Source of the DNA: Ornithodoros turicata
Taxonomy: Eukaryota > Arthropoda > Arachnida > Ixodida > Argasidae
Direction: 5' to 3'
NCBI RefSeq assembly: GCF_037126465.1
Contig: NW_026999297.1
Span: forward strand, 124,001 to 188,000
DNA: 64,000 nucleotides
Shown here piece by piece: positions 52,501 to 61,918 of the stretch. The notes under the pieces are model-generated. The model worked only from the letters and a program-made list of their open reading frames with translations, made no database searches and had not been told where the DNA came from. The position numbers and the translations under genes are program-made. Position 1 is the first letter of the stretch. Every line of letters starts with the position of its first letter.

Positions 52501-54317
52501 GCATATTCTTATCAAAATATAGCTTGAATCCACTTTCCCTCTCCACCTACAACTTGTAACAAAGAACACTCCTTTACTTACAATTGGTTCTTTGAGGAGC
52601 ACTGTAAGGGGATGATGTCCCTTTAGATGTGCCAGATGTGGAAGCTACCGCACCAGCTTTTGTACGAGCTGCCTCCTCAGAAAAGATTTCTGAAGTGAGT
52701 GAAAATGGAATAAATCATGTTAATGCAGCAGCAACTGAACCGTATAAAAGAAAGAAAAAGCTTCGCTATTCTTGGTTGACACAAAAAAGAATGTAGTACG
52801 TCTGCTTACCACTGGCTTTGCCTGGCTCCTTCAATTGGAGGAGGGATGTTATAGGCGTTGGGGATGCAAACCCAACAGTGGGTTCTGTGTGGCCTGTTGG
52901 AGAAAAGCCCAGCAAAATGAAATAGGTGGCATTAAGCAATTCCCTTTCTTTCTTGCTAAATGAACAAATATGATATGTTTACGGGAAAAATGCCACAGGC
53001 AAGCTGGTACATGATGACGAAGAAGGTAACAATCAGAGACAAGGGGAATCAGAGCCAATCTCAAGCACAGTAAAGCCTTTAGAAAGGTTTCATTACAGGC
53101 TCTGCTGCGTTTTGCATTTTAACTGCCTTTGCCTCAGGTTCTTATCTTCGTCATCACCATCACGATGACACTAAAATGCAAGATTAGCTAACACAAAAAG
53201 AAAAAATTTCCACATACCGCTGATGTCTCTCATGTCCCTGAAAGGGAAGGAGGAGCTTATATTAGCTGGAAAGTGCAGCATGTGAGCGGATCTTGTTTGG
53301 CCTGTCAAAGAAAAATGAAACAGGTGCCATTAAACAATTCTCCTACTTTCTTGCTTAACAAAAGTTAAGCAGTGAACTCTGGCCATGCCATCCTTGATCG
53401 ATACAAAGAAATACACGTCCACTTACAGCTGGGCTCCCTTGGCTCGTTCGATTGGATGGGTGATGTCATAGGACATGGAGAGTGGGGTAAAAATTCTGGA
53501 GTCGGCCTTGTGTGGCCTGTTAAGGAAAAGTTGAGCATAATGAAACATGGTGGCACTAAAAACTTCTTTCTTGCTTGTTTGCTTAATAAACAAACTCTGG
53601 CCGCACCATCTTTGACGGATGCAAGAAAGACACATTCACTTACTGCTGCCCTCCCCTGGGTCGTTTGATTGGAGGTAGGAGGTTGAAGGAGCTGCAGAAT
53701 CTGGTGAAGACACCTGAGCATGTTCCGTTTTGCCTGTTAGAGAGAGAGGAATGCCCAGAAGTCATTGAGTGGGTTTTTCTTCTTTTTCTTTTTTGTATGC
53801 TCTGGTTCAAGAACAGGTTCACATACGCCGCATTTATTGAACAGAGTGTCCCCTCAATGGGCTATTTACAACATTTGCTGGGTGTACACAGTGATTTATC
53901 CAGGACTGCAAGCGCAGGGTGGTGGTGAGGTCAATATTACAGTTACGTTTTAATAGCTTTATGTATCATTACCGAAAAGCATCTAACGCTGAAATTACAA
54001 AGGACCCCCCTGAAGGAGGCGTACGTGAAGGAAAGTTACTGTCCTCACCAACTATTTGAGGGGCCTTAGGGGCATGTAAGGGGGGGGGTCTACATAAATC
54101 ACTGGGTCTGGGTGTGCTATTCATAGATCGCTGCCAAGCAGGCGCCAGACACTCAAATGGACTCACCAGTTATTGTAGAAGGACTACGTTGTTCTTCCCC
54201 GAGAGGTATAGTAGGGACTGCCGTTCTTCTCAGATGCATCCTCTGCCTGTTTTCGAACACATCGGATGTGAAATGGGCCGCGCACTGGTTCCGATTTTTT
54301 CCAATCCAGACCTCCCT
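44411..54317 (-). CDS. P-element/THAP9-type transposase-derived gene
   Basis: Seven - strand exons (54317-54167, 53733-53644, 53516-53427, 53301-53218, 52893-52810, 52689-52582, 46539-44411) join in phase into about 911 codons. The first supplies the second half of a THAP domain (CAAHFTSDVF ... RRTAVPTIP). The next five, all phase 1-1, give a Ser/Pro/Thr-rich linker. The last is the RNase H-like transposase body of P elements. Every junction keeps frame. The upstream exon with the THAP CxxC half was not found. Total length with it would be near that of human THAP9 (about 900 residues). P-type transposases cut DNA at 8-bp targets; here the first catalytic Asp position is Gly, so a non-transposing, possibly domesticated role is likely. 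Confidence 0.82.
46853..46898 (-). ncRNA. Penelope hammerhead-like fold
   Basis: On the - strand: GUG, CUGACGA core (46889-46895), an unpaired U, stem II GACGCC with GGUGUC (6 bp) around CGAAUA, GAAAC (46865-46869), a 6-nt loop, GUU triplet, UAC. It fits a minimal type I hammerhead with a bulged base and a weak stem I. Such motifs are known in Penelope terminal repeats. Activity is uncertain. Confidence 0.6.
47032..47289 (-). pseudogene. Penelope GIY-YIG endonuclease domain
   Basis: Reads EAGVVYKLECQQCDTCYVGE then TARKKVTRMNEHKAQV and TELVDHVLRTGHSFSFDNAT. The G-V-V-Y and Y-V-G pair, the Arg-rich helix and the HxxxTGHxF block are the hallmarks of the Penelope GIY-YIG nuclease that nicks target DNA. 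It is about 85 residues and open, but cut off from an intact RT. Confidence 0.87.
47410..47754 (-). pseudogene. Penelope RT, C-terminal region
   Basis: Begins FTPNIQFTLEEEENSQLPFL then DVLV, the block that follows the YxDD palm in Penelope RTs, and continues with NTNVYRKPCDNGSVLDFYSD. In a different frame from the N-terminal part because of the internal deletion. The GIY-YIG frame follows about 120 bp on. Confidence 0.85.
47760..48061 (-). pseudogene. Penelope RT, N-terminal region
   Basis: Reads NNLTRNERQALQELRADSTI and then LPSDKGKSTVVMDKEAYIRK, the conserved N-terminal block of Penelope reverse transcriptases (ILPADKGxxxVVxDxxxY). It ends at GSISDTVLSQLNS, where the family would continue into the YGLPKxHK motif and the palm; that part is absent. 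Confidence 0.85.
48570..48635 (-). repeat. pogo/Tigger-like TIR
   Basis: ttcgaattaatgaggttcga then ctgta: the inverse reads TACAGTCGAACCTCATTAAT, a form typical of one end of pogo/Tigger DNA transposons in arthropods. The other end is not visible. Confidence 0.45.
48685..48780. repeat. Perfect 42-bp hairpin
   Basis: 48685-48726 and 48739-48780 are exact inverse copies (42 bp) with a 12-nt T-rich loop. Located between the Penelope remnant and the hAT-like transposase. No terminator or miRNA evidence is available. Confidence 0.85.
48833..49428 (-). pseudogene. hAT-like transposase C-terminal part
   Basis: 49428-49153 contains FDRKEQRLDILWLEL and CMSHTNAAVETDLSIN, equivalent to the hAT C-terminal dimerisation region (normally around SxxxxERxFS). 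49126-48836 continues with VIHDAVLAAGVVDKVSITDR and a long Lys/Arg-rich helix. It is separated from the central part by about 0.9 kb of inserted SINE and R3 repeats. Confidence 0.72.
49455..49770 (-). mobile_element. Permuted tRNA-SINE, full unit (-)
   Basis: Read on the - strand: tail (gttccagcctcagaac form), middle (with gtatgaatatgtgtatgag), a segment with ggtttgtcccttcagatga, and then the tRNA head. This is the same tail-middle-tRNA order as 13380-13703, supporting a genuine 331-bp unit. It is inserted in the hAT-like transposase. Confidence 0.78.
49463..49538 (-). mobile_element. tRNA-like head of permuted SINE (-), 49 kb
   Basis: The reverse complement keeps the acceptor stem (gttagct/ggctaac), A box and B-box region (ggttcaagtcc). 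The anticodon loop gcggtaa again has C at position 33. Confidence 0.75.
49827..50010 (+). mobile_element. Permuted tRNA-SINE, tRNA plus tail (+)
   Basis: A + strand tRNA-like head (49827-49901) followed by the tail to about 50005. Its 5' end faces the remains of a - strand head, forming a perfect small palindrome around acacacatgtgt-like sequence (gagctaagctaacac against its inverse). Confidence 0.75.
50050..50306 (+). repeat. Dispersed repeat R3, copy 3
   Basis: Longest copy of R3, matching 38461-38672 (agggacgcgaccttcggtcc) and the inverse of 8555-8800. Inserted next to the SINEs within the hAT-like transposase. Confidence 0.75.
50325..51468 (-). pseudogene. hAT-like transposase central part
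   Basis: 51468-51187 has LVAVFDELLNKMNRKEQIGI and then VRYWDSNNSVMKTQYLTSCF. A shifted frame gives DGPNVN, then FPLMFCTVRWLENRDVIARA. 50821-50363 has FSAEFQIDRPMLPFLATALE. A last piece, LKYRLVQGAGCLDPAS, runs to 50325, where inserted repeats begin. These strings follow the order of a widespread but unnamed hAT-type transposase family found in cnidarians, fish and arthropods. Several frameshifts make it non-functional. Confidence 0.75.
51750..51986 (-). pseudogene. hAT-like transposase N-terminal finger region
   Basis: Reads KCSFNADWTNSDVWEHTTWI and then RPVKNDPNSTQC. It resembles the BED-like finger (DW..FxWLxPVxxDPxxAxC ... HxxxxxH) that opens transposases of this family. The second Cys pair is disturbed, while SVTANHTQNKRH preserves the two His. 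Confidence 0.65.
52582..52689 (-). CDS. P-derived gene: linker exon
   Basis: 108 nt, acceptor cacttcag, donor T|GTAAGT, phase 1-1. Encodes IFSEEAARTKAGAVASTSGT and then SKGTSSPYSAPQRTN. The final T joins CC of the next exon to make Ser, giving a second STSGT immediately after the junction. Confidence 0.78.
52810..52893 (-). CDS. P-derived gene: repeat exon 4
   Basis: 84 nt, acceptor ctccaacag, donor G|GTAAGC, phase 1-1. Encodes HTEPTVGFASPTPITSLLQL, ending KEPGKAS. Confidence 0.75.
53218..53301 (-). CDS. P-derived gene: repeat exon 3
   Basis: 84 nt, acceptor ctttgacag, donor G|GTATGT, phase 1-1. Encodes QTRSAHMLHFPANISSSF, ending RDMRDIS. It is the most diverged of the four. Confidence 0.7.
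53427..53516 (-). CDS. P-derived gene: repeat exon 2
   Basis: 90 nt, acceptor ccttaacag, donor T|GTAAGT, phase 1-1. Encodes HTRPTPEFLPHSPCPMTSP, ending QSNEPREPS. Confidence 0.75.
53644..53733 (-). CDS. P-derived gene: repeat exon 1
   Basis: 90 nt, acceptor ctaacag, donor A|GTAAGT, phase 1-1. Encodes KTEHAQVSSPDSAAPS and onward, ending QSNDPGEGS. It shares the SN-(D/E)-P pattern near its end with repeat exon 2. Confidence 0.75.
54167..54317 (-). CDS. P-derived gene: THAP second-half exon
   Basis: Reads EVWIGKNRNQCAAHFTSDVF and then on to RRTAVPTIPLGEE. It contains the C-x2-H-F zinc ligands and the AVPTI motif that closes THAP domains. The donor is ACT G|GTGAGT (phase 1), matching the next exon. 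The 5' limit is set by an in-frame TAG that could be the end of the acceptor (gatctag). Confidence 0.75.
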
Positions 54318-56160
54318 CTAGATCTGTGCCTGACTTCAACACTACAGAAGTGACGCACAAAATGCACGACACAAAATAAGTTTGGACACCTGAGAGATTG
54401 CGGAAGCAATTTGTTCGTAAAAGCATCAAATGTATTATATTTTCATATAAAATTATATTATACTACTTCAGTGAATTCATTTTGAATGTGATTCGGGTGA
54501 CCGGATAAGCAGTGTTCATGCATTCATGCATAGTTCAAGGAAAAATTGAGCCTCTGTATGCAATAAGGGGACAAGTCGAAAAATTCCAAACCGAGAAAAC
54601 TGCGAGTGAATATTTGGTAAAGTAATTGCAGATGAGTTTCTTCCAATAACGCAAGCAAAATGTGTAATATATTTGCATGTGTCTACTCTACATGCATGTC
54701 CCGTTAACATCGTTTCTGAGTGTGTGACTTAGCAGAAATTGAACAAAACCCAGGAGCGTGACATATCCCCTTTTTCTATACACAAAAACGCGGTTCAAGC
54801 AATGGGCGCCGCCATTAGTGCTGCCACCCCGTGGTAATCGCGGGAACTGTGCACGCGTGGACTGCCGATTGCGGAGTTTCTTCAATTTCCCGTGTGTGTT
54901 TTCGTTCATTTTCGTGTCCTTTCGTGTTAATTTCGTGCCCGTTCATTTTCTCAAGCTCGGGAACCGGTGTAGAAAAGATATCGCATCAGCCAGAAGTCCT
55001 CACGTGAACAACTGTGTATATCGCTCGCGAAAGCGAACAATCTTCTTTTTCCTTGATCTTTCGAACGTTGATACGCCACTCAGATGTTTTTCGGATGACT
55101 ATTTACATGGAATGTTACGTTATCGTCAGTCATACTCATTAAAGACGGTGGCGGCCACCAGTATTCATCCCAATGGGAAGAGCGTTTTTGGCAGTCCACC
55201 CCTCATGTGTCGTCGCTGGGAACCAGGCTAAGGAGCGCACGGAGACTAGTGGTTTGAGAGTAACGCGACAAGGTCTATATAACACCGCACGCACAGAGTT
55301 TTCGTGCAGGAAAAAACTGTTTTCACGAGTCGAACTTTCATGGTGACGCCAGGACGGGCGAAGTTACCTTTGTGCAGTGGAGCAGCCTAGATCGTGGTTA
55401 TCGTGCTGCTAACCGATCACAATCTGGAAAATAATGTCTGTATGGCCAGCAAAAGATGACTTATTAGCATAGAGCACACATTTTTCCGATTACAGCGCTC
55501 AGTAGCACTGCTGACATGGTGACGTGAGGTAGGAAGAACATTTATTTAAGCCACACCATTTATATGCATGTGTACAAAAGAGGCCTCGTCTGGCTGTCCA
55601 TCCCATTGACAGGCGTGCATTTCCCATTACTTATCCGCCTATAGCCAGTCAGTAAATTGCAATATGGTCCTAAATTTTCTTTGAGAGGAACATACTGGTA
55701 TGTAGATGTCATTGCAACAAAAATACTAAAAAGGGGATAATTCGACTTATCCACTTATTGCATACAGAGGTTCAATTGGAAGCGTAGTGCACACTACAGG
55801 TCAACCCCATTACTGCTCCCACGAAACGTGAGGTTAGCATGCATATTTCCAAACCAAAAATTATTCGAGCTGCACACCGCTGTGCGCGCTCCCTGACATG
55901 ATCTCACACTTGGCGTGTATGATGGTGCTTTCATAGATCTCAACATCTGTACATGTCACAGTATGATGTCGTAGGCAAATGTATTGTAATAACAAAATTT
56001 ACAAGTATAAGTCGAAATACTCAAAATTGCATCAGTTTTCCTTTTGTATGATGACAGCAAGTTTACTAGGATCTCATCCGCTTCGACTCCAACGACATGG
56101 TTGTCAATTCCTCGATAAATAGGAACTTATCTGAGATGAATTTGTGAAGTAATGCGTGTG
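54318..56160. other. No gene placed; CpG-rich stretch at 54780-54870
   Basis: Expected to hold the first exon (THAP CxxC half) and promoter of the P-derived gene. I could not find the CxxC coding segment. 54780-54870 is locally GC/CpG-rich and could be promoter DNA. The frame 54758-55231 (+) has no recognisable domain. Confidence 0.4.
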
Positions 56161-56161
56161 T

Positions 56162-56866
56162 TAAAGGGGCAATAAACAGGTATGCAAGATGCACTTTTTT
56201 ATAATGCAGTGTGATTCGTTTCCTACAGTGACGTTTAGCAAAAATTTTCGTCGCAAAAATGTAAATAATGGCTCCAAACCCAACCGAATATTCACTGCAC
56301 TCTTTCGCGCTCATGCCCCGCCCTGCGATGCCCTGGCGGCAATAGCCACACGTCATTTTGACGTCGCGCACCATCAACCATTCAAAATGCGGAAAGCGTA
56401 TACATTGATTTTGTTGTAATATCGGGAAGTGAGGTCAATTCTAAACATATTTACACTTGTCATACCCAAGGTAGCCATATCAAAAGGTACCAAAAGCCCA
56501 CAATATTCCATTTCATGTGCGTACTATGTTTTCAGCGCTGTATTGCTCCGCGAGGTCACAGCGGTGTTCTCACAACTGGTTCTCCCCGCACGCTGCTGTT
56601 TGTGTCAACGAGGCCCGTCATTGGCTAGGAGTTCGAAATCTCCCCCATCTCCAGTGACTGGAATGCAGCTTTGCTACACGTGCGAGACGTGTGACGTAGG
56701 TGCTCTCCTAGTAGGAAGGAGAGACCCACGCGGATTATGCTCTTTGAATGGCATTGTTTCGTGGTAAAGGCGCTCGCTAGAAGTAAATGAATTTCATAAT
56801 TGGATATCGTGAGCCACGTTCTTTCATAGCAATATTCCTGGAGCTGTTTAGTGGCCCTTTAAAGAT
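56162..56866. mobile_element. MITE with TTAAAGGG ends
   Basis: The left end ttaaaggggcaataaacag and the right end ctgtttagtggccctttaa are inverse to each other with mismatches, about 705 bp apart. The TTAA at each outer edge fits a TTAA target. Non-coding. A related end sequence occurs at 13971. Confidence 0.65.
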
Positions 56867-57842
56867 ATGTTGGACAAGAGAAACATCAGGTCATGCTGCC
56901 TAGTTTCTAAACTCCAGAGACTCAGTAGCTCGTTGATAGGAGAAGCTTTGGCTCCTTGGGTCGGAAACTGAGCAGAAATACAGACATGTGTTTGACCAAC
57001 TAGTTTATGCCAGCATCAATGCCACATTATTCACGTGGTAGTATTTTCGCTAATCATGTTGAGTCGGGAAATTCATGAAAGCTGTGTAACACATATAACA
57101 GAAAATAAGAAAAAGGAATATAAGAAACTGGAAAAAAATCAAGAAAGAAGCGAAAAAAGGCTCAAAGGCATCACCCGCACTTTACATGTTCAACAGTGTG
57201 AGCAGTCTATGGAGCCAGCAATAATTCCTCCTCTCCCCTTCAGACCTCGTTCCAAAGGCAGGCTGTGTTTCAGTGGTTATAAGAATGTTCTCCCCTCTTG
57301 CCCATTAGCACCAAATGCTCCAAAGCAGCAATTTTTTTTTTGTGCACATATATATTATTATATGTTATATTATAAGCATTTGGAGGTTGTGGCCATTCAG
57401 TGCTTACATCCCCAACTCGCCTGTTGTAACTCATTGAAACTGTCGTTATTCAATGATGAAAAAAGACATGTACACTATCTAATTAAGCAAAGTGTAGCCA
57501 AGGAAAGCAACCAAGGAAAGCAAAAGTGGGAATGGTGAACACAGGAAGTAAGCACACATGTGCACCCAGGTTGTAGTGACATTGTGTGCACTGTAAACAG
57601 GTCATCTTTTGCCTCTCCGTGACACCACTTCTGACACGTGGCAGGGAAGTAAGTGTTTTGTACTTTCCTGTTTTTCAGTGGTGGAGGGTTGTCAGTGGCT
57701 ATGAGCACATTCTCGCATACTACACATCAGCACAAAATGCTCAATACCACTAAATTGTTTTCAGTGCATATTTCAGTGCATATTTTTCTGCGTCTTGACT
57801 TTTGTGTCATTGCACCCTAGGGGGCCCGGGTCCCTTTTAGGA
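56867..57842. other. No gene seen
   Basis: A/T-rich, including short TA-rich sequence at 57348-57375. The 167-codon frame at 57035-57538 is Lys-rich at its start and has no domain or conservation I can point to. Not called. Confidence 0.4.
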
Positions 57843-57859
57843 CCTGTGTGGCAGCTCGT

Positions 57860-57890
<31 letters not shown>

Positions 57891-57963
57891 TACTACGCGC
57901 CTCTGCTACCGCGTGCTACTGTGCCTGGCAGCCGGTTCTACCGGCATCGTCCTAGCGTGAGGC

Positions 57964-58134
57964 TGTAGAGGAGGTGGTGTCCCTCTACATGAGCCCCGAC
58001 CGGCGATGATGGTATGCCACGGAGAGGCGATGACGGTGGCCTATCTCCATGGCCGCGCCGGTGGAACTGCCGTGCCAGAACCGTAGCGCGTGGCAGCAGA
58101 GGCACGTCTTCGTCATCACACACGGGCCGCCACA
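57964..58134 (-). repeat. 3' LTR of nested element
   Basis: 171 bp, TG...CA ends. Its last part forms a hairpin (tgtagagg ... cctctaca). Confidence 0.85.
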
Positions 58135-58926
58135 TCACTCCCCCCCTCAGACGCGGAGCGGTGTAGAGCTAGCGGTTGGGGTCCGCGTCGATACATGAAG
58201 AGGAGGAAGACGGGCGACAGTGGAACAGGGACGACTTGTTCAGAAATCGCAGTAGCAGCAGAATGGTTGGTGCGGGCAAGCGCTGACCGGGCAGGTTCCA
58301 GGGGCGGTGTGAGGGCAGGTATGCCGAAGTAATTCAGAGAGGGGCGACAGAACTGCGACCGGTTCGTGAGCGTTGAGCTCGTAGTGTTGTCACCACGGAG
58401 AGTGCCGGGGAGGACCATCGTGAAGCACGTGGAGACCGGGAGTAAAACTCACTGTGGCCTCCGTGCGTGACCCCGGTGGAACGTTGGTCCCGGTGCCCCT
58501 TGACCACAGTTGGATGGACTGGACTGCCACTATGTTGCACAGAAGCCTGGTGGGAAGGCGAGGCGGGCAGGGTTCCTTGACCGCTGGCGTAGCAGACGCG
58601 GGTGGCGCGGTCGACAGCGGCGTACCGCGGCCGGTACAGGAGCGTGATGCTCGGGAAGGTGCCGCTGGTGGTAGCCCGAGGAGTGCCATCGTGAAGCGTG
58701 TGGCGACGTGACGCAGAGTGCGAGACCATGGCGACGTGATCTGGGTAGATGGGTAAGGTGGGTAGGACCATGGTGTGGCGCGGTCGGGCGTTGCGATGAG
58801 TGGAGCCGCGGTGAATTGACGTCGTCGCCTAGCGGTTCCTCGGTAGAACGTTGCACCGTACCTTCGGAGGTGGGCTTGCAGTAATTTGGGATGGTGCTTG
58901 GCCGAATTATGCCGAACATGGTGTTC

Positions 58927-58942
58927 GCTGCTCGGGTCACCA
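58927..58942 (-). promoter_or_regulatory. Primer-binding site
   Basis: On the - strand TGGTGACCCGAGCAGC lies two bases after the 5' LTR. It would be complementary to a tRNA 3' end ending GGGTCACCA. Which tRNA is not determined. Confidence 0.65.
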
Positions 58943-58944
58943 AA

Positions 58945-59115
58945 TGTAGAGGAGGTGGTGTCCCTCTACATGAGCCCCGACCGGCGATGATGGTATGCCA
59001 CGGAGAGGCGATGACGGTGGCCTATCTCCATGGCCGCGCCGGTGGAACTGCCGTGCCAGAGCCGTAGCGCGTGGCAGCAGAGGCACGTCTTCGTCATCAC
59101 ACACGGGCCGCCACA
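58945..59115 (-). repeat. 5' LTR of nested element
   Basis: 171 bp, near-identical to 57964-58134 (one visible change, accgtagcg to gccgtagcg). The high identity indicates recent insertion. Confidence 0.85.
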
Positions 59116-59198
59116 AGGCCACGTCCATCTGCCCCCTGGGACATTCCATCATCGCCGGTTAGGACTCATGTAGAGGAACACCACCACCTCTACACCTG

Positions 59199-59985
59199 CA
59201 TGACCCAAGGCTTGTAGTAATCATATAAAAAAAAAGTGCTTAGACTAGGTTATCGAGACGTAAGGAGGGGACCCGGGCATGACCCATCCCCTGGGCCTGT
59301 AATTTCTCCAAAGCAAAAGAAAAAAATGAACGAAGGACAAGACTGGAAAGTCGAGCTTCTGAGCAAAACTAGACGGGCAACAGACTGGCATTTCCACTTG
59401 GACCAGTTGTCCAACGGCACTAGCATGAGCTTCAGGAGAGATGGTCCCAATTGCTAACAATACGGCTGAAATCACAGAGCAACACACAGGTTAGGACGGT
59501 GTCATGGAAGATGAGCAAGTAAGGCAACTGTTAATCTGGGGCAGCGTGACACGGACAAAGGCAACTTGAAGAGAACTCCACATCACATCGAGATATCTAT
59601 ACAAGCACAAATTGAACCTTCTATTGACGTAAAAAATCCAACAACGCTAGAGGCAGCACTGTGAGAAAAAATAATCGGAGTGCAGGTTGCACTCCGTAAA
59701 TTATCCATGGAGACCGCTCTGTTTCTCACCGGCAAGTGGTAAATTGTACTGTTCCCATGTAAGTTGATGGCGAACTCTAAGCACCACCTAGCAACTGATG
59801 GCTTCCTTGACTGAAAACACGCCTCTAAACGACTTCCCAGTCACGAACTATCCAAAGACCACTAGGACCCCGTAGATGGTCTCCAAAATTACAGAAAGAA
59901 GCCAGTCGGGTACATAAAGAGCTAGCAAGCACAGGAGGTGGAAGCATATTGAAGCTTTGTTCTGAAGAGAGTAATCGGCGGAGTC
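59199..59985. other. No gene seen
   Basis: No supported coding region or repeat boundary. The upstream limit of the hAT remnant may fall near 59960. Confidence 0.4.
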
Positions 59986-60690
59986 GGGTTTATGTGCGAG
60001 CGTGGATTGGCTATTCGAGGGATGAATGAGCTCAGGAGCTCATCGGAGGATGGAAACATTCTTTGCCTCTTTGGCCTTCTTTCCCAGTACGATGGTTTCC
60101 TAAAGAAGAATACCCTGGGACCACGAGAACTGAGGGAACCACGGGAACTGACACAAACTACCTTTCATCAACCATTTGCACGGAGATTGTATAGAAGGAA
60201 AGGGTCAGGGAGTTATCAGTGAGATCGTTTCGCGGATCAGAACCTCCAAGTACTATTCAATCTCCTTAGGTTCTACGCAAGACATGAGCCATGTTGGTCA
60301 ACTGTCGGTAGTATTCCAGTATTTGAAAAACGGTGCATCAGTCGAACAATTTGTTCAGTTCGTGCCAAGCCAAGGACATAAAGCCCAAGTGTTTATGGGG
60401 CAATAAAGCCATGGGTTTCCTGGATGCTTACAACATAAATATGGAAACTGGCGTAAATGAAGTTTTTCCCAATGCAGAAATAGTACTTAGAATTTATCTT
60501 AGCACGGTCAGCAACAGTTCTTGTGAACGCTCATTTTCAACGAGAAGTGATTGACAGAGTTCACGAGACAACAATGACACACGAGAGACTCAACAGATTG
60601 TCATTGTTGGCAATTGATAGGGGCATTCGAAGGCAAATAGATTTTACCGATCCAATTTCTGTTTTTTTTTTTTTTTCAGAGCAGAAATCC
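59986..60690 (+). pseudogene. hAT transposase remnant (ZMYM1/TTF-type)
   Basis: Three frames carry ordered pieces of a hAT transposase. 59992 on: MCERGLAIRGMNELRSSSED then GNILCLFGLLSQYDGFLKK. 60200 on: SEIVSRIRTSKYYSISLGST and QDMSHVGQLSVVFQYLKNG. 60450 on: LRIYLSTVSNSSCERSFSTR, the C-terminal hAT dimerisation block, followed in another frame by MTHERLNRLSLLAIDRGIRR then QIDFTDPI. A large central part is deleted. The order matches the ZMYM1/TTF-finger hAT family. Confidence 0.82.
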
Positions 60691-61640
60691 CTGAGCGTTT
60701 CAATCCATGCTGGGCGTGCACTGGAGTTGAATTACGTACACTATACATTTTCGACTGCAGTCCCTTAATAAATCGAATCAACTAATGCCTGCTCATGTTA
60801 CATCTATGTAGTGTACACTTGCACAGTACCCATTAAGTGAATAGGCCTCCATGCTATGCTGCCTCGGCCCACCACTATAAACGCAGCACAAGCTGTATAT
60901 ATTTCTGTTTTTCCTTACTTGCATGCCCCCCCCCCACAAGTTACGTATGAATGTATTTATAGTAGTACTAGTATAATGCACATAAGTGTTAGTATCATGC
61001 AACCTCATGCATAATACTACCACAGAATGAAAGTCTTACGTATTAGCAGGGTGTCGGAGCGAACCGGAAACCGCAAAAAAACACACACGCTATTTTGGTG
61101 CAAACTGAAACGGAATCGAAACCGTACACGTTTTTTTCGCTCCGGAGGGAAACCGAAAAATATATCGGTTTTCGATCCAAGAAGAAACTTCGCCAGTTTG
61201 GACTATGAATAGGCGAACGAAACTGACGTCGGGTGTTCTGAAGTCATGTCATGGATACTTTACGAGGGTTACGGCTACAGTGGAATGTATGTCGGTATAC
61301 TATGACCCTTAGGCTCCCTTTGTAGCGTTTTATCATTCGCACACATAGACTTAGAGGTACATGTGACTGGCTGTGACTCTCTACCAATGTGCCGTAGTGT
61401 TCATTTTAATTTCATTCGCCCAAACTCTCCTCAACTAAACAGAGACCCATGGGGGCTGCGTAACTGCTTCTCTTTCAGTAATGTCACTTCTCAGTTAGTG
61501 CCGGATATGTTCGTACAGTCAGGAAAGTAACACCGTGATGTGGTTGCATCATAATCCACACCGAGGCCACTTAGTATACTGAGGCGCGAACGCAAAGCAG
61601 ACAAACTGAGAGAGAACAATCTGCGCTGCGCTCCCATTGG
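60691..61640. other. No gene; GAAACCG repeats at 61055-61165
   Basis: 61055-61165 contains repeated cggaaaccg/cgaaaccg motifs, loosely similar to the GGAAAC minisatellite at 232. No gene. Confidence 0.45.
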
Positions 61641-61918
61641 TGTGCCAGCCTTAGTTGGTAGCATGTCCACGTGCTGATTGTAGGATTGCGGGTTCAAACC
61701 CGGCCCAGGACAGTGGCAACTTGGAGTAAGGGTACAAGTTCCTCAGACATGCCATCTTCTGCGAGGGACATTAACTGTGGTGTGCCACATGATGAGATTT
61801 TGTCGTGCATTAAACAACTCTCATGTGAGCACAATTAATCCACAGACTCGACCTCTGTGGCGTCGCTCATGATCACATTTACGACGTAAAGCCCCAAATT
61901 ATTATTATTATTATTATC
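61641..61918 (+). mobile_element. tRNA-derived SINE with ATT tail
   Basis: The tRNA-like head has gccttagttggtagcatg (A box) and gggttcaaacccggc (B box, 61690-61704), a body of about 190 bp, and a (ATT)n tail at 61899-61918 after gtaaagccccaa. It differs in head and tail from the other two SINE families in the window. Confidence 0.78.

Larger units (their letters stand above)
57964..59115 (-). mobile_element. Short LTR retrotransposon (TRIM-like)
   Basis: 1152 bp on the - strand, with LTRs of 171 bp at 59115-58945 (5') and 58134-57964 (3') that differ at very few positions. The LTR starts TGTGGCGG and ends CCTCTACA. The target duplication aggc is exact (57960-57963 and 59116-59119). A primer-binding-like TTGGTGACCCGAGCAG follows the 5' LTR, and a polypurine tract gaggggggagtga precedes the 3' LTR. 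The 810-bp interior has no gag or pol, so it depends on enzymes in trans. Confidence 0.87.
57847..59194 (+). mobile_element. Solo LTR interrupted by a nested LTR element
   Basis: Begins TGTGGCAG (57847) and ends CCTCTACA (59194), flanked on both sides by cctg (57843-57846 and 59195-59198). Removing 57964-59119 leaves a single LTR of about 190 bp related to those of the inserted element. A solo LTR forms when the two LTRs of an element recombine. Confidence 0.82.

Noticed and set aside
54758..55231. 157-codon ORF as the missing THAP exon
   Set aside because: It is on the wrong strand for the P-derived gene and lacks the CxxC...C-x2-H-F pattern.
57035..57538. 167-codon Lys-rich ORF
   Set aside because: Low-complexity start, no domain, no partner exons. 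Could not be separated from chance.
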